From: Chlorella sorokiniana | Taxonomy: Eukaryota; Chlorophyta; Trebouxiophyceae; Chlorellales; Chlorellaceae | NCBI GenBank assembly: GCA_025917655.1 | Contig: CP084620.1 | Span: forward strand, 2,728,001-2,792,000 | Length of the DNA: 64,000 nucleotides | Direction of reading: 5' to 3' | Shown: positions 23,501-34,542 of the stretch, piece by piece | Position numbering within the stretch: the first letter of the stretch is position 1 | Layout: every line of letters starts with the position of its first letter | The notes under the pieces: model-generated | Databases searched by the model: none | The model's input: only the letters and a program-made list of their open reading frames with translations | Told to the model about the DNA's origin: nothing | Translations under genes and position numbers: made by a program

Positions 23501-23928
23501 GCGCGGTGAACAGTGTGCAGCCTTTGATCGTGATCAGTGCCGCAAGCAGCTGATTCTGGACGGGGAAGCTGGCAACTGCATTGCCTGCCAGTGAAAGCTG
23601 GCCCTCCTTCAGGGCTGTGTCAAGCCCAGAAAGTGCCTCCGCACAATCCAATGTTGCACTGCACAAACAAGCACAGATGCGCCTGAGGCCTGCTGCAAGA
23701 AAACAGAGCAACAGCCAGTGCCGGCTGCCTCCGCTGCCGGCCACCGCTTGCCGCCCACCGTGCCAGGGTGCCTCGTGCGCTCTCCGGGAAGTCCAACCTC
23801 AGCGCGTGGCTTGCAATCAAGAACTCCTCAGCCAGATTTACCATGTCCAAGGCCGCTCGCTCGCTGCTGGCGGGAGCTCGCAAGCCCTCGATCAGTCGGC
23901 GTAAGAGCTGCAGCGCTGTGGAAGGCAT
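20534..23928 (-). CDS. MYND zinc-finger protein, array copy C
   Basis: Exon 1 is 23928..23759 (170 bases, same as D and E), exon 2 23658..~23130, exon 3 23054..21890 (phase 1 to 2, open throughout), then three shorter exons ending with the finger exon that stops at 20534. Recognisable blocks: MPSTALQLLRRL; LPRNDAFRVAKAFLQLAFG; LPGADDLSLNFTFLVKSLL; ARALLLVCLPAHAAKA; SCEQVATWMAAAEAVLRLL; SAGLLEALLQTGGP; LAELASQAWVLTGRAAES; MYND ligands CAYLGC, KCSGC, YCGEAC, HRRVC. Exon 2 lacks one base near 23370 compared with copy B (cgcggggcgc against cgcggaggcgc). The exon 2/3 donor would be GTTGCA, phase 1, and gives GWLGVAEGRGRVLPGADD. Exons 1-2 share a 447-base identical tract with copy B. Confidence 0.72.
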
Positions 23929-23943
23929 CCTGAAACCAGTGAA
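23497..23943 (-). repeat. 447-base tract identical between MYND copies C and B (copy in C)
   Basis: No difference seen from 27162..27608 at constant offset 3665. The tract covers exon 1, intron 1 and the start of exon 2, and stops 15 bases upstream of the ATG. Divergence resumes at once at both ends. Confidence 0.9.
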
Positions 23944-24060
23944 GCGCGTTTATGACAGGCGGCGGGGTGTGAGGGTGCCGTGCATACCAGCTGCACACCA
24001 CATCTGACAGGGCGTGCCGAGCGCGACGGCCCAGCGGCAGCGGCCCGAGTCCAGCACCCG

Positions 24061-27000
24061 CTAGGCAGGCCTGTTCTGCGTTACAGGTCTGACAGTGGCA
24101 CACACGCAGACAATTTCACTTAAGCTATAAGAAGAGGTGGAGGGGGTCAGAGTAGAAACAAACCACGATACCCTGCTTGCGTCAGCCTGCCTGCCGGGGG
24201 CCGTGGCAGCCAGCTGCTTGCACACTCGCCGGTGCCCGCCCTCCCGCCAGTCGGCCAGCTGGCAGGCCTCACCGCAGTACCACACCGCGCGGCAGCCGCT
24301 GCACTTCTTGCTGCCGTGGCCCTGCCCCGCGGCCGGCCCTCCCTCTGCTGCCAAGTTGGCGCAGCCCAGGTAGGCGCAGCTGCGTGCAGCGGCGTACTCG
24401 GCTTGCTGCTTCTGGTTATCCTTGTTTCTGCCGGTCAGCACCCCAATCCTGTGCTGCAAGCTCCGCCAGGCGCCGCAGCTGCGGCGCCAGCACCTCAGAT
24501 GCCTCTTCCATGCTGGCTGGCCCCTTCTCGACCAGCCCGCGAACCTCCAAGGCGGCCTCCAGCCCCTCCAGCAGGCGTGCCGCCTTGGCATGTTGTATAT
24601 CGCTGCCAAAGCCGCTGCGGCTCATCTCAACCAGCGCATCAAAAGACTGCTTGGCCGCATCCAGCAGCGCGGATGCACCCTCCTCAAAACCAGCGAGCGC
24701 TGCGGCGCCTGCATGACACAAGGGGGCAGGGGGCGGGGGGCAGCATCGTGAGAGTTTCCAGCGGCTATTGCTCAGCGTCTATGTGCTGAGGGAGGGAGCC
24801 TGTAGCTCTTTCGCTGTTTTATGCTCGGGGGCTGTGGCAATCCAATCCCATGCCAGAGAGAGTGCACCAGCGCTGCTCACCGTTGCGGCAGCCCGTAGCA
24901 AGGCCTCCAGCAGGCCGGCGCGGGCAAGGGCCACGGCGGCCTCCGGCTGGGCGTGGGTCAACCGGGCAGCAGCTGCTTCACCACCACCTCGACTGCAACA
25001 TCAACCTCCTGCACAGGCCTCCATTTTAGGGTTGATGAAGCAGCACTGAGGTCAACATAATGGGTTGGCCGAAGGGAGGGGCGGGAGGAGCCAACTGATC
25101 ATGTTGCAGGGGGCCATGTCACACACACATGAAGCCGTTTGCAAAGCAGTCATGCTCTTCGCTGACAAAAAGCAATCTGAAAGAGTGCTGGGTTGCGGCC
25201 GGGCCGGCTGCAGACAAAGCAACAGCACGTCCTCACCATGCCCTGCACAGCCTCCAAGAACAGCTTCCACATCCTGCTGTCGCCTGCTTGCGCGGCTGGG
25301 AGCGGATGTTTGTCCAGCGCATGCAGGGTGGGCAGGGCGACGCCAATGGTGAGGCGGGGGCCACCGCCGCCGCGGGAGGTGGCTTGTGAGCACCGCGTCG
25401 ACCGCGTAAAGGTGTGCGCTGAGCAAGGTTTGGGCCGCTGGAGGGCTGCAGGGGAAGCGGGGACACCAGCGTGAGCGTCTGGTGCAGGCTGGCTGGGTTT
25501 GAAGCCAGGATGAGCAGGCCACGACAGCACACTACGACAGGCAGTCACGGGGCAGCCCACCTCTGCTGGTGGGAGCCAGCTTCGAGGGCCCCTCTTGCCG
25601 CTTGATGGGTGCTGAGCGCCGCCATGAGAGCTTCGGTTGAGGACTGCAGCAGGTCCTCGGCGTGAATGCCCCACTGCCCCTCCGGCTGCCGCAGCAGCCA
25701 GTGCGCCACGCGGCAGCAGGTGCTGTGCAGCCCCCACAGCAGCCTCGCCAGAGCGGAAAGAGCCTCGCGCTGCTCGTCACCACCGCGCTGCATAGCTTCG
25801 CTGGCTGCCCAGTCGCAGACTGCCTTGGAAGTCTCGCGCCACGTGAAGATGAGCATGTAGGTGAACGATTTCAACACGGAATGCTCCAACAGAGCGCCTG
25901 AGCCGCCTGCCCCCTGCTCTGGCCGCTGCTGCTGCTGCCCCTCCGCAGCCTGCCTTGCAACCGGCTGCTCCACCTTCATCAGCGGCAGCAGGCTCAGCAC
26001 GGCCTCCGTAGTAGCCATCCACGACGCCACCTGCTCGCAGCTGGCAAAGCTGGACACCGCACAAAAGGGCATGGCTGCAGCCAGGCCCAACACCGCCTTT
26101 GCCGCAAGGCAGCGGTCTGCGGCGCAGCGATCAATAACGAAGCGTGCCAGCAGCGGCAGCGCCGCCAGCAACTCCCACGTCGCGTTGGATGGAGGTGCGC
26201 CGTCGTGGCGCTGCACTCCATGCCCGCCAGGCGTACTGTCATACCGGCAGGGAATGGTTTGCGCACTGCACAGCGCCCACAGAGTGGGGGCGACAATAAC
26301 CTCAGCAAGCGGCGTGCTCTGGCCGCCTCCTCCGCCGCCGCCTCCAGCACCCGCCGTGTCAGGATGGCGGCGGCAGCCAGCGCGGCCTCGGCGACGTCGG
26401 GCTGCTGCATGCAAGCGTCCGCCTGCTGTTTCACGCTGGGCACGCTGAGGGCATTCATCAGCATTTTCACTCTCTCGCTGACAGGGAGCATCCCTCCTCC
26501 GCTTTGCAGAGGCGGTACACTGCCCTGCTGCACCTTCGCTGTGGCTGCCTGGGCGGGAAGACACACGAGCAGCAGCGCGCGAGCCACGCCGGCAACTTCT
26601 GTTGAATCTTGAGCACTTAAGGTGCGGCCACTACGACCCCATCCTGGCCCAGCAGGGCGTCCACCAGGAAAGTGAAGCTCAAGCTCAGCTGATCCACTCC
26701 AGGCAAGAGGAACCCGCCTGCATCGCACCCGGGGAGCAAGCGCCGCCACTTAAGCAACAGGCTGAGCGAGCGCTTGACAAAGGCTGTGCAACGCCCCTCC
26801 TGCAGCGCCCAGCCAGCCTTGACCAGCCTTGCCTGGCGGTGTGTAACACAGGAGCATGGCGTCAGCGACGGTTGCCAGCCACGGCACCCAGCTCTCAGCC
26901 CGCACAGCCATGAAGTAGCATGGGGAATCCGACTGTCCGTCACGCGCACTTAAATTATGACCGGCGGGCAGCAGAGTCCCTGTGCTGACCACAGCCAAAA

Positions 27001-27593
27001 TGCTGGATGTCAGCAGCTTGCAGACGTGCGCCTCCGCGCGTCGGTCGGGGGCCGCTGCCCGCGCAGCCTCTGCTGCGGCCGCCAGCGCCGCCTGCCCCGA
27101 ACCAAACGCCAGCTGCAGGAACCCTTGAGCAACGCGGAAAGCGTCGTTGCGCGGCAGCTGCAAACGCGCGGTGAACAGTGTGCAGCCTTTGATCGTGATC
27201 AGTGCCGCAAGCAGCTGATTCTGGACGGGGAAGCTGGCAACTGCATTGCCTGCCAGTGAAAGCTGGCCCTCCTTCAGGGCTGTGTCAAGCCCAGAAAGTG
27301 CCTCCGCACAATCCAATGTTGCACTGCACAAACAAGCACAGATGCGCCTGAGGCCTGCTGCAAGAAAACAGAGCAACAGCCAGTGCCGGCTGCCTCCGCT
27401 GCCGGCCACCGCTTGCCGCCCACCGTGCCAGGGTGCCTCGTGCGCTCTCCGGGAAGTCCAACCTCAGCGCGTGGCTTGCAATCAAGAACTCCTCAGCCAG
27501 ATTTACCATGTCCAAGGCCGCTCGCTCGCTGCTGGCGGGAGCTCGCAAGCCCTCGATCAGTCGGCGTAAGAGCTGCAGCGCTGTGGAAGGCAT
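24061..27593 (-). CDS. MYND zinc-finger protein, array copy B
   Basis: Exon 1 27593..27424 and exon 2 from 27323 as in the other copies. Exon 3 begins near 26729 (FLLPGVDQLSLSFTFLVDALL); the finger exon runs 24708..24061. Blocks present: ARALLLVCLPAQAATA, SCEQVASWMATTEAVLSLL, LWGLHSTCCRVAHWLLRQP, AGLLEALLRAAAT, and the MYND ligands CAYLGC, KCSGC, WYCGEACQLADW, HRRVC. B is the most altered copy in its 3' half. The helix before the finger is replaced (LTGRNKDNQKQQAEYAAARS, where others have LTGRAAESQLARARLAAARS). Exon 5 diverges and needs a correction near 24957, and further breaks occur in exons 2, 3 and 6. It may be a functional variant with assembly errors or the one copy starting to decay. 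Confidence 0.62.
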
Positions 27594-27608
27594 CCTGAAA
27601 CCAGTGAA
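27162..27608 (-). repeat. 447-base tract identical between MYND copies B and C (copy in B)
   Basis: Partner of 23497..23943. Confidence 0.9.
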
Positions 27609-27855
27609 CCGCGTCTGTGATAGGCGGCGGGGTGTGAGAGTGCCGTGCATGCCAGCTGCACACCACATCCTGACAGGTCATGCTGAGCGCGACGGCCCAC
27701 GGCAGCGCCCGAGTCCAGCACCCGCTTGGCAGGCCTGTTCTGCTTTGCAGGTCTGACAGGTGCACATGCACACGTGCAGGGGTTCAAGGAGCCTACACTT
27801 GATCACTTCAGCTCTGCAGAAACGGCAAAGGGCGCATCAAATGGCAGCGGGTGTA

Positions 27856-30800
27856 TCAGCTGGGAAGGCCCGGGGCCGCAACAGCCAGCTTCCTGCACAT
27901 GCGCCTATGCCCGCCCTCCCGCCAGTCGGCCAGCTGGCAGGCCTCGCCGCAGTACCACACCGCGCGGCAGCCGCTGCACTTCTTGCTGCCGCGGCCCTGC
28001 CCCGCGGCCGGCCCTGCCTTTGCTGCCAGATTGGCACAGCCCAGGTAGGCGCAGCTGCGTGCAGCTGCCAGCCGGGCCCGTGCCAGCTGACTCTCCGCAG
28101 CGCGGCCCGTCAGCACCCAGGCCTGTGTTGCAAGCTCCGCCAGGCGCCGCAGCTGCGGCGCTAGCATCCGCGACAGGTCTGCCAAAAGTCTTGGCCTGCT
28201 CGTTGTGACTTGGACATCGTTCATTGCGCTTCTCAGCTGCTCTGCCAGCCTGGCCGCCTCCACGGCTTGGCTGCCGCTGCCGCCGTCGCCGCCGCCCACA
28301 GAATCGAGCGCTTGTGCCGCCAGAGTGCCATGCGCATACACGCTGTGCACAGACTGCAAAAACCATTCCAAGCGCTGGGAGGCCTGCATGCAGCAGTGCG
28401 GCCCTCTAGGCTCCCCCAGCCGCAGCCGCTGGTCCAGGCCTCAAAGCACGCAATGGTAACATGGCAATGCAGCACCGCACAAAGGCATCGATTGCAGAGC
28501 ACCTCCCGCGCTGAAAGGGGCCCTGGCCCCGCACGGTGCAGCGCCAAACTGCGCAGCGTTGCGCAGCGCAGCACAGCAGAAGCAACCTTCTCACCGACGC
28601 AACCTTCATCAAGTCATCCAGCAAGCCTGCGCTGTGCAGGGCCACCGCAGCCTCACCCTCCTCGCTGCATATGCTGATCAGCCGCTCCAGCGTAAGTTGA
28701 TACGTTGCCCTGTCCTCCTCCGGCAGGTCCCGCGCAGCCTGGCAGCACAGCGACAACCAAAGTGGAAGGGGCTGGGTGGGGAAACAAGCGCGACAGCTGG
28801 GCAGGTGACACGGATGCAACTGGCGGCGGCGGGCGCTCACCACGCCCCTCAGGCCCTCCAGCAGCAGCCGCCATAAGCGGGGATCGGCCACCTTGGCATC
28901 CCCAAGCGGGTGACCGCAGAAGATGTGCACCATGTTGAAAACGAGGTTGGGAGAAAAGGGAGGGGCGGGCGCCACGCCATCCTCGCTGCTGAGGAAAGCC
29001 TTGAGAGCGCACACATGCGCAGCCAGCAACGCGTCGGCAGGGGAGGCACTGCGCGTTGGGAGGAGACAGCAAGTGCTAGAAGCGCATGGGCACAGGCCTG
29101 TTGCGTTTGCCGTCAAAAGGCTGGAGGCATCGGAAGGCGGGCAGGCACGGCACGCAGAGGCAACCGCGGGGCAGCCCACCTCTGCTGGCCGGCGCCAGAT
29201 GCGTGCGCTCCTGCAGCCGCTTGCTGGGTGCTGAGCGCCGCCAGGAGTACGTCGGTCTGGTTCAGCAGCACATCCTGGGCGCTGAGAGCGCGCTGCCTGC
29301 TGGGCTCCCGCAGCAGCCAGTGCATCGCACGGCAGCAGGCGCTGTGCAGCCCCCACAGCTGCTGCACCAGAGCGGCCAGAGCCTCGCACTGTGCTGCGCC
29401 GCTGTTGGCAAAGCTGTCAATCGCCTCCACGGTGCGCCCCCAGAGCAAGGGGAGCATGTTTTTAAAGAAAGCAGCGAGTTCCCGCTCTAAAGCATCCTCT
29501 CCACCATCTGACCCCTGTCCTGGAGCCTGCGCCCCCACCGGCCCCTCCACCGCCTGCCCCGCCTCCAGCAGCGGCAGCAGCCTCAGCACAGCCTCCGCCG
29601 CCGCCGCCCACGTCGCCGCCTGCTCGCAGCTGGCAATGACAGGGACGTGGCAGGCCTCCAGCACCGCTGACATGCTGGTCACGACGTCGGCGGCTTGCAC
29701 CCGGTCAGCCGCACAGCTGTCGAGTGCCAGGCGCACCAGCGGCGGCAGCACGGCCAGCATCTCCCAGGTCGCCGTCTCGCGCTCGGCGGGCGACAGGGCC
29801 GAGACGCCGCCCTCGGGCTCAACTCCAACAAGGTGCGGAAAGAAGCGCAGTCTGCACAGCTGCCGCAGCAAGGCCGCAGCAAGTTGCTGCAGTGCAGCCG
29901 GCTGCCCGCCCTCGCCGCCGCGCTCGGCCACCTCAAGAACGTGTCGCGCCAGGCGGGCGGCGCCGGCCAGCGCCGGCGCGACCACATCGGGCTGCTGCAG
30001 GCAGGCAGCGGCCGCCTGCTTCAGACTGGGCACCTCCAGGGCGGACATGAGCGCGTCCATGGCCAAACGCATCATAGCGAAGCCCGTTTCGCGGGTCTGG
30101 GGGTCAAGACCAGCGGCGAGCCACGTTTGAGCAGCAGCGGCCTGGCCGGGCAGGCAGACGAGCAGCAGCGCGCGCGCCACACGATCAAAGCCTGGGGGCA
30201 CGGCAGGGCCAGCCGCGCCGTCGCGTGGCGCCTCCTCCAATGCCAGCAGGTTGTTCGCCAATTGAGGATAAAGCATGCTTGACTCCCGAACCCTCGAAGG
30301 GGTCGCTCCCCTAAACAACAGCGGTGCAGGACGGCGGGTTTAGGGCATGGGTCGGCCAGAGGCGAGCTCAGGTCTGGAAAAACAAGGCAGCAATTCACAG
30401 AAATGCAGCACAGCAGCGCAGCCAACAGCCGCCAGGCTTGCCTCCTGGCGGGTAGCAGGCGAGGGCGGCGTCGGCGACGTCGGCCAGCCACGCCAGGCGG
30501 GCCTCAAAAGGCGCCAGCGCAACAAACAGCGCAGCATTGTAATCTGTGCTCAGCTCGCTCGGGCCCTCACGGCGTCTGTCAGGCACAAGCCAGCCAATGG
30601 AGAGCACTACCGATATGAGAAGCAACAGCAGCTCTGTGGAACCCATGGTCCCTTCAATCTCCAACTCCGCCGGCCCACTCGCGGCCACCTCGGCCGCCAG
30701 TACCGTCTTCCCCACCCCAAACGCCAGCTGGAAAGAGCCGCGGGCGAGGCGGAAGGCGTCGTTGCGTGGCAGCGCAAGCTGGGTGGCCACCTCCAGGCTG

Positions 30801-31188
30801 CCCTTGGCTGTTAAAAGGGCCGCTCCCACTTGGACCAATCTCGCAGTGCTGGCGGCTGAATCACCCTCCACCGCCAGCCGGACCCTCTCCAGGGCGGAGC
30901 TCAGTCCAGACACTGCCTCCGCACACTCGTTCAACAAGCTGCAAGGCAACATGACGCAATCACAGTCACAGGCATGCCAAACGAGGGCATGGAAAGTGTC
31001 GCCGCTACGGCGGGGGCTCCACCTTGGCAGTGACGCTCTTGTGCGCTGTGACAGGTCGCCCTTCAACAGTGAACATATCCGGTCATATTCCCGCGCCATC
31101 TCGAGCAGTTTCACCGCGGTTAGCAGGCTCGCGGGGCCCGCAGCCCAACGACCAACCGGCGCAGGAGGCTCACCGCGGTGTGGTCCAT
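27856..31188 (-). CDS. MYND zinc-finger protein, array copy A (most divergent, cleanest)
   Basis: Best-resolved member. Exons 31188..31023, 30938..30399, 30310..29180, 29048..28841, 28738..28595, 28383..27856 join with phases 2/2/2/0/0, giving about 905 residues. Exon 1 starts MDHTAVSLLRRLVVGLRAP and needs one correction near 31130. Exon 2 has LPRNDAFRLARGSFQLAFG and a probable membrane-spanning stretch TELLLLLISVVLSIGWLVP. Exon 3 has LYPQLANNLLALEEAPRDG, ARALLLVCLPGQ, SCEQAATWAAAAEAVLRLL and LWGLHSACCRAMHWLLREP. Exon 5 (144 bases, equal to D) has YQLTLERLISICSEEGEAA and SAGLLDDLMKVAS. Exon 6 carries the MYND finger (CAYLGC, KCSGC, YCGEAC, HRRMC). It is upstream-most in transcription order and clearly more diverged than B-E, so it is probably the oldest lineage of the array. 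Confidence 0.8.
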
Positions 31189-31533
31189 CCTCGTGCATGC
31201 ATCTGTGGAGCCTCTGGCTGCCGCTACGTTCCCCATGCGCGCCGCACCAAGGCAGCATGCCCAGCAGGCGACACGTGGCGAAGGAGCGGCCGCACAAGCA
31301 CCCACCAGCAGCGGCATGGTATGTGGGCTGGCCAGCGCTGCCTGACTTGAGCTGATTGCAAGTAATGGACGTGAATAAGATTACAGTACGATGTCTCCAG
31401 GCGAGACAGGTCTCCCTGATCTTCACTAACTGCCAGGTCACCGCCGTCGCTGCCCCTGAAGGCGTCGCACCACAAGAGCACACGGCAGAGGTGGCGGCAG
31501 CGGCACTTCTTGCCGCCCTCCCACCACCCGGCA
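31189..31533. other. Intergenic, 3' flank of SDR gene 1 and promoter of MYND copy A
   Basis: About 345 bases with no convincing coding frame. It contains the TGTAA-type signal of the upstream SDR gene at 31381. Confidence 0.5.
31381..31385 (-). terminator. TGTAA polyadenylation signal of SDR gene 1
   Basis: TTACA on the plus strand, about 150 bases past the stop at 31534. Confidence 0.45.
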
Positions 31534-34292
31534 TCACGAGAGCTTCTTCGCCGCCCGCTTCACCGCCTCCTCCGCCTCCTCCGCCATCTCAGCCGCCTTG
31601 GCCTCCACCATGAGTGCCGCCCCAGCAGCGCCGCTGGCCCCGCACGCGCCTGTCGGCAGCGGCACCGCCCCCGGCGCCGTGGAATAGGCTGGGATGCGCC
31701 TGAGCAGGCCCAGGTCCAGGAACCGATCCATCATATCCTTCAGCGTCTGCAGGAAGCGTGGGCAGATCCAAAGAGCAAAGTGCAATTCCAAGGATCAAGG
31801 GACGCAGGCACGCGCAGCAGCACCCACGAAGCCCTCCACAGGTTGCGCTTACTCAGAACTCAAGCAGCCTTGGCGTCATACGACATTATACGACGGAAGG
31901 GCTGGACCCGTTCCGCCCCTCTCCAGCGCGAGACGAGTCAGCAGCGCGCACGAGCAGGCGCTGTGCCCCCAGCGCCCCACCTGTTCCAGCGGGAGCAGCT
32001 CCAGCCCCAGCTCCCGCCGCGCCCTGCCGCAGTCGATGGCGGCGCCCTGCTTGCCCCACAGCGAGCGCAGCCAGCGGAAGGAGCGGAAGCCCATGAGGGC
32101 CAGCAGCGGCAGCGCCGCCCAGAAAGGCAGCCGGATGTAGGGGACCCAGTAGACGGGGTACATGTCCCTGGGGGAGGCAGGAGGCGAAAGAAATGGATGT
32201 GGAGGCAGCAGCGCCGACCACGACGATGAGCAGACGCCAGCCCACCCCCACCAGGGAAAAACGCCGACGCACCCCTGCTGGCATTGCAACAGCGGGGTGG
32301 CACAGCCAGCTGCGCTGCTGGCGGTAACACACCGCCACCCCCAGCCAAGCCACGCAGGTAGGGGCGGGGGCGGGGGTGCGGCCCCGCACCGCAGCATGGC
32401 GGCGACGTCGCTCATGAGGCACCCGCGCTCGCACAGCAGGTAGCGGCCGCGGGCCTCGGGGCGCAGCATGGCCAGCACGTGGGCCGCCGCCACGTCGTCC
32501 AGGTCTACTGTGGTGAGGCCTGCAGCAGTGTGGGGCCTCCGCACGGGCTGCGATCATCAGTGCGCATAACGCATGCAGCGGGCAGGCCAGCCAGGCAGCA
32601 GCATGCACCGTCCTGCAGCTTCATCTTTCGCCCCCTGTCGGCAGCCAGGCATCTCAACAGGCGCAGGCCCGTGTGCTTGGCACGGCAGAGCGAGGGGTTG
32701 GGCTGCGGCCAGCGCCTGCCCGCCTTCCACGCCGCTCACCCAGGGGCGCCACAAAGGGGTAGAAGGTGCCGTCCATTTGCTTGACCATGGAAGGGACTGG
32801 GCCTGCAGGGAGGGAGGCACATAGGCGGTGACATGTGCTCAGCCGACGCAGACCTGCCGATCGCACTCCCGCTGGCCTAAGCAGAGCAAAAGCCCTTTGC
32901 TGGGGCTGAGTGGCAACGGGCATACCGCCCAGCCCTGCCCCACCGCCCTCCAGGCGTGCCGCTGCCGCATCAGCGCACCGCAGTTGGGGCTGATGGCCAT
33001 GGGGGGCCGTAGACGTTGCCGGGGCAGATGGCGACGAGGCGCCAGCGCTGCTGCTGCCCCGCGATGGCCCACGCCTCCCACTCCCCAGCACCTTGGCCCT
33101 GCAGGCGGCGATGCACTCTCCTGAGGGCAGGCTCAGGCAGGGTACAAGGCTCCGCTACACAAAGCGTCGGCCACAGGTTTCGACCAGCTGGAGGTTTGCA
33201 TCAGCTGCGCCGCTCCATCCTGCTGCGCTGCCCAGCACGCGGCGCGGCGCTCACGTCACGTACGGCTCGTCCAGGTCCAGGAACCCCAGGTTCCAGTCGG
33301 CTTCCGTGTACACATGCCCGGCACCGCGGTCGTGGAAGTTTGAGGAGGCCGCCACGAGCGAGGAGGTGAGCACCACTGTGGCATTGGGGGAACAGAGGGG
33401 GGCGCCTGGCAGGTGGATCAGGCCACGACGGGCAGCGGCCTGGCTCATTCTAGTCCTGACTCTGCCCCCACACTCAAAACGGCTGTGAATTCCCCGGCCC
33501 GCTAAGCGGCACTTGCTGCACTGCCATGCCAAGTGGCCTTTCAGCCGGCAGGCTGGCCCCGCACACTGCCTCTGAAAACCGCTGCGCTTGGCCTCAGCCC
33601 ATCGCACCCTTCTCCACACTGGGCGTCTTGTTCACAGCCCCCAGCACGTGCTCGACGCCACGCAGGGTGGGCTCGATGACTTTTGAGAAAGCCGCGCGCT
33701 TCGGCGCGTTCAGGCTGACCACGCCCGCGGCATGGATGACGCACCTGCAGTCAGCCGGGGGTGGCCCCGGCAAACTTGGTATGCCACAGCGCAGCAGCGA
33801 TTCCTGCCATGCAGAAGGGATGGTAGCATCCTCACTTGCATCCCGCCACTGCCTCGTCGAAGCTTCCTGCTTCCATGAGGTCGGCTTCAAACCAGCGCAG
33901 CCGCTTGTCAGCACCAGGCAAACCGTTCAGAGCCTGCATGGCGGCTGCGTCGTCGCCGGCTGCCCGGCATGTGGCATGCACAGTGTGGCCGCCCGCCAGC
34001 AGGCGAGCCACAATGCGGGAGCCAATGTAACCGGCTCCGCCTGTACATACAGGCACGGGTGGCGGGCACGGCAGGTTATCACAGAGTTTGGTTTCGAGGC
34101 AGCAGGCAGCTCACTGGCGGCAGCAGGTGTTCTGTCGGCGGCGGCCGGCGCCGCCGTCGTGTGCGATCTTGCCGCTGCAATTTTCTCGCCTGTCACGCAG
34201 ACTTTCACCGGTTTCGCTCGCCGCTCCACGTCGTGTAGCGGCTTGCGAGCCAGCATGCGATCCATGTTGACCTGTCCGTGTTGAGCCTCCAT
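31534..34292 (-). CDS. Extended SDR, dihydroflavonol/cinnamoyl-CoA reductase type (gene 1)
   Basis: Nine exons: 34292..34190, 34040..33836, 33744..33608, 33375..33255, 33098..32979, 32802..32740, 32519..32390, 32167..31981, 31746..31534; about 426 residues. The Rossmann nucleotide site is VCVTGGAGYIGSRIVARLL, with CVIHAAGVVSLN, the catalytic Ser strand VVLTSSLVAAS, and YVTAK, a YxxxK motif split by intron 4. Then come WRLVAICPGNVYGPP, DGTFYPFVAPLG and VDLDDVAAAHVLAMLRPEARG. Extended SDRs of this group reduce aldehydes/ketones or act on 3-beta-hydroxysteroids; the substrate here is unknown. The C-terminal half adds a hydrophobic segment (LPFWAALPLLALMGF) and an Ala/Glu/Lys-rich tail. Intron 1 starts with GC (CAG|GCGAGA) where the paralogue has GT. 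Two one-base losses are suggested in exon 5 (CTGGGGAG near 33083 and the C run near 33002). Confidence 0.83.
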
Positions 34293-34542
34293 GGCCGGCG
34301 ATACGATCGAGCACGCTTTGCGCCTTTTGCAGCCTGCTCCAAGGGCGGCATTCGAGGAGGCGCGGCAAGATGACGTGGCCAGGTGCATCGCACCGCCAGG
34401 CAGCCGCCTGGTTTCATTGCCGACAGTCGGCGCAAGTGCAAAATTTCATGCAGTGGGCCCTATCGCTTCACATCATAACTGTTACTTTCTTACGCTTAGC
34501 TCTGATAGTTAAGTAAGTAAAATAAGAAGTGCTGGCTGTGGG

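Noticed and set aside
24768-25049. Plus-strand open frame over the 3' part of MYND copy B
   Set aside because: Shadow of minus-strand exon 5 and its intron (AGLLEALLRAAAT on the minus strand).
12964-31188. MYND array as a set of pseudogenes
   Set aside because: All five keep every MYND ligand, and phases agree in most exons. The breaks resemble the homopolymer slips seen in clearly functional neighbours such as NOM1. Copy B remains the doubtful one.
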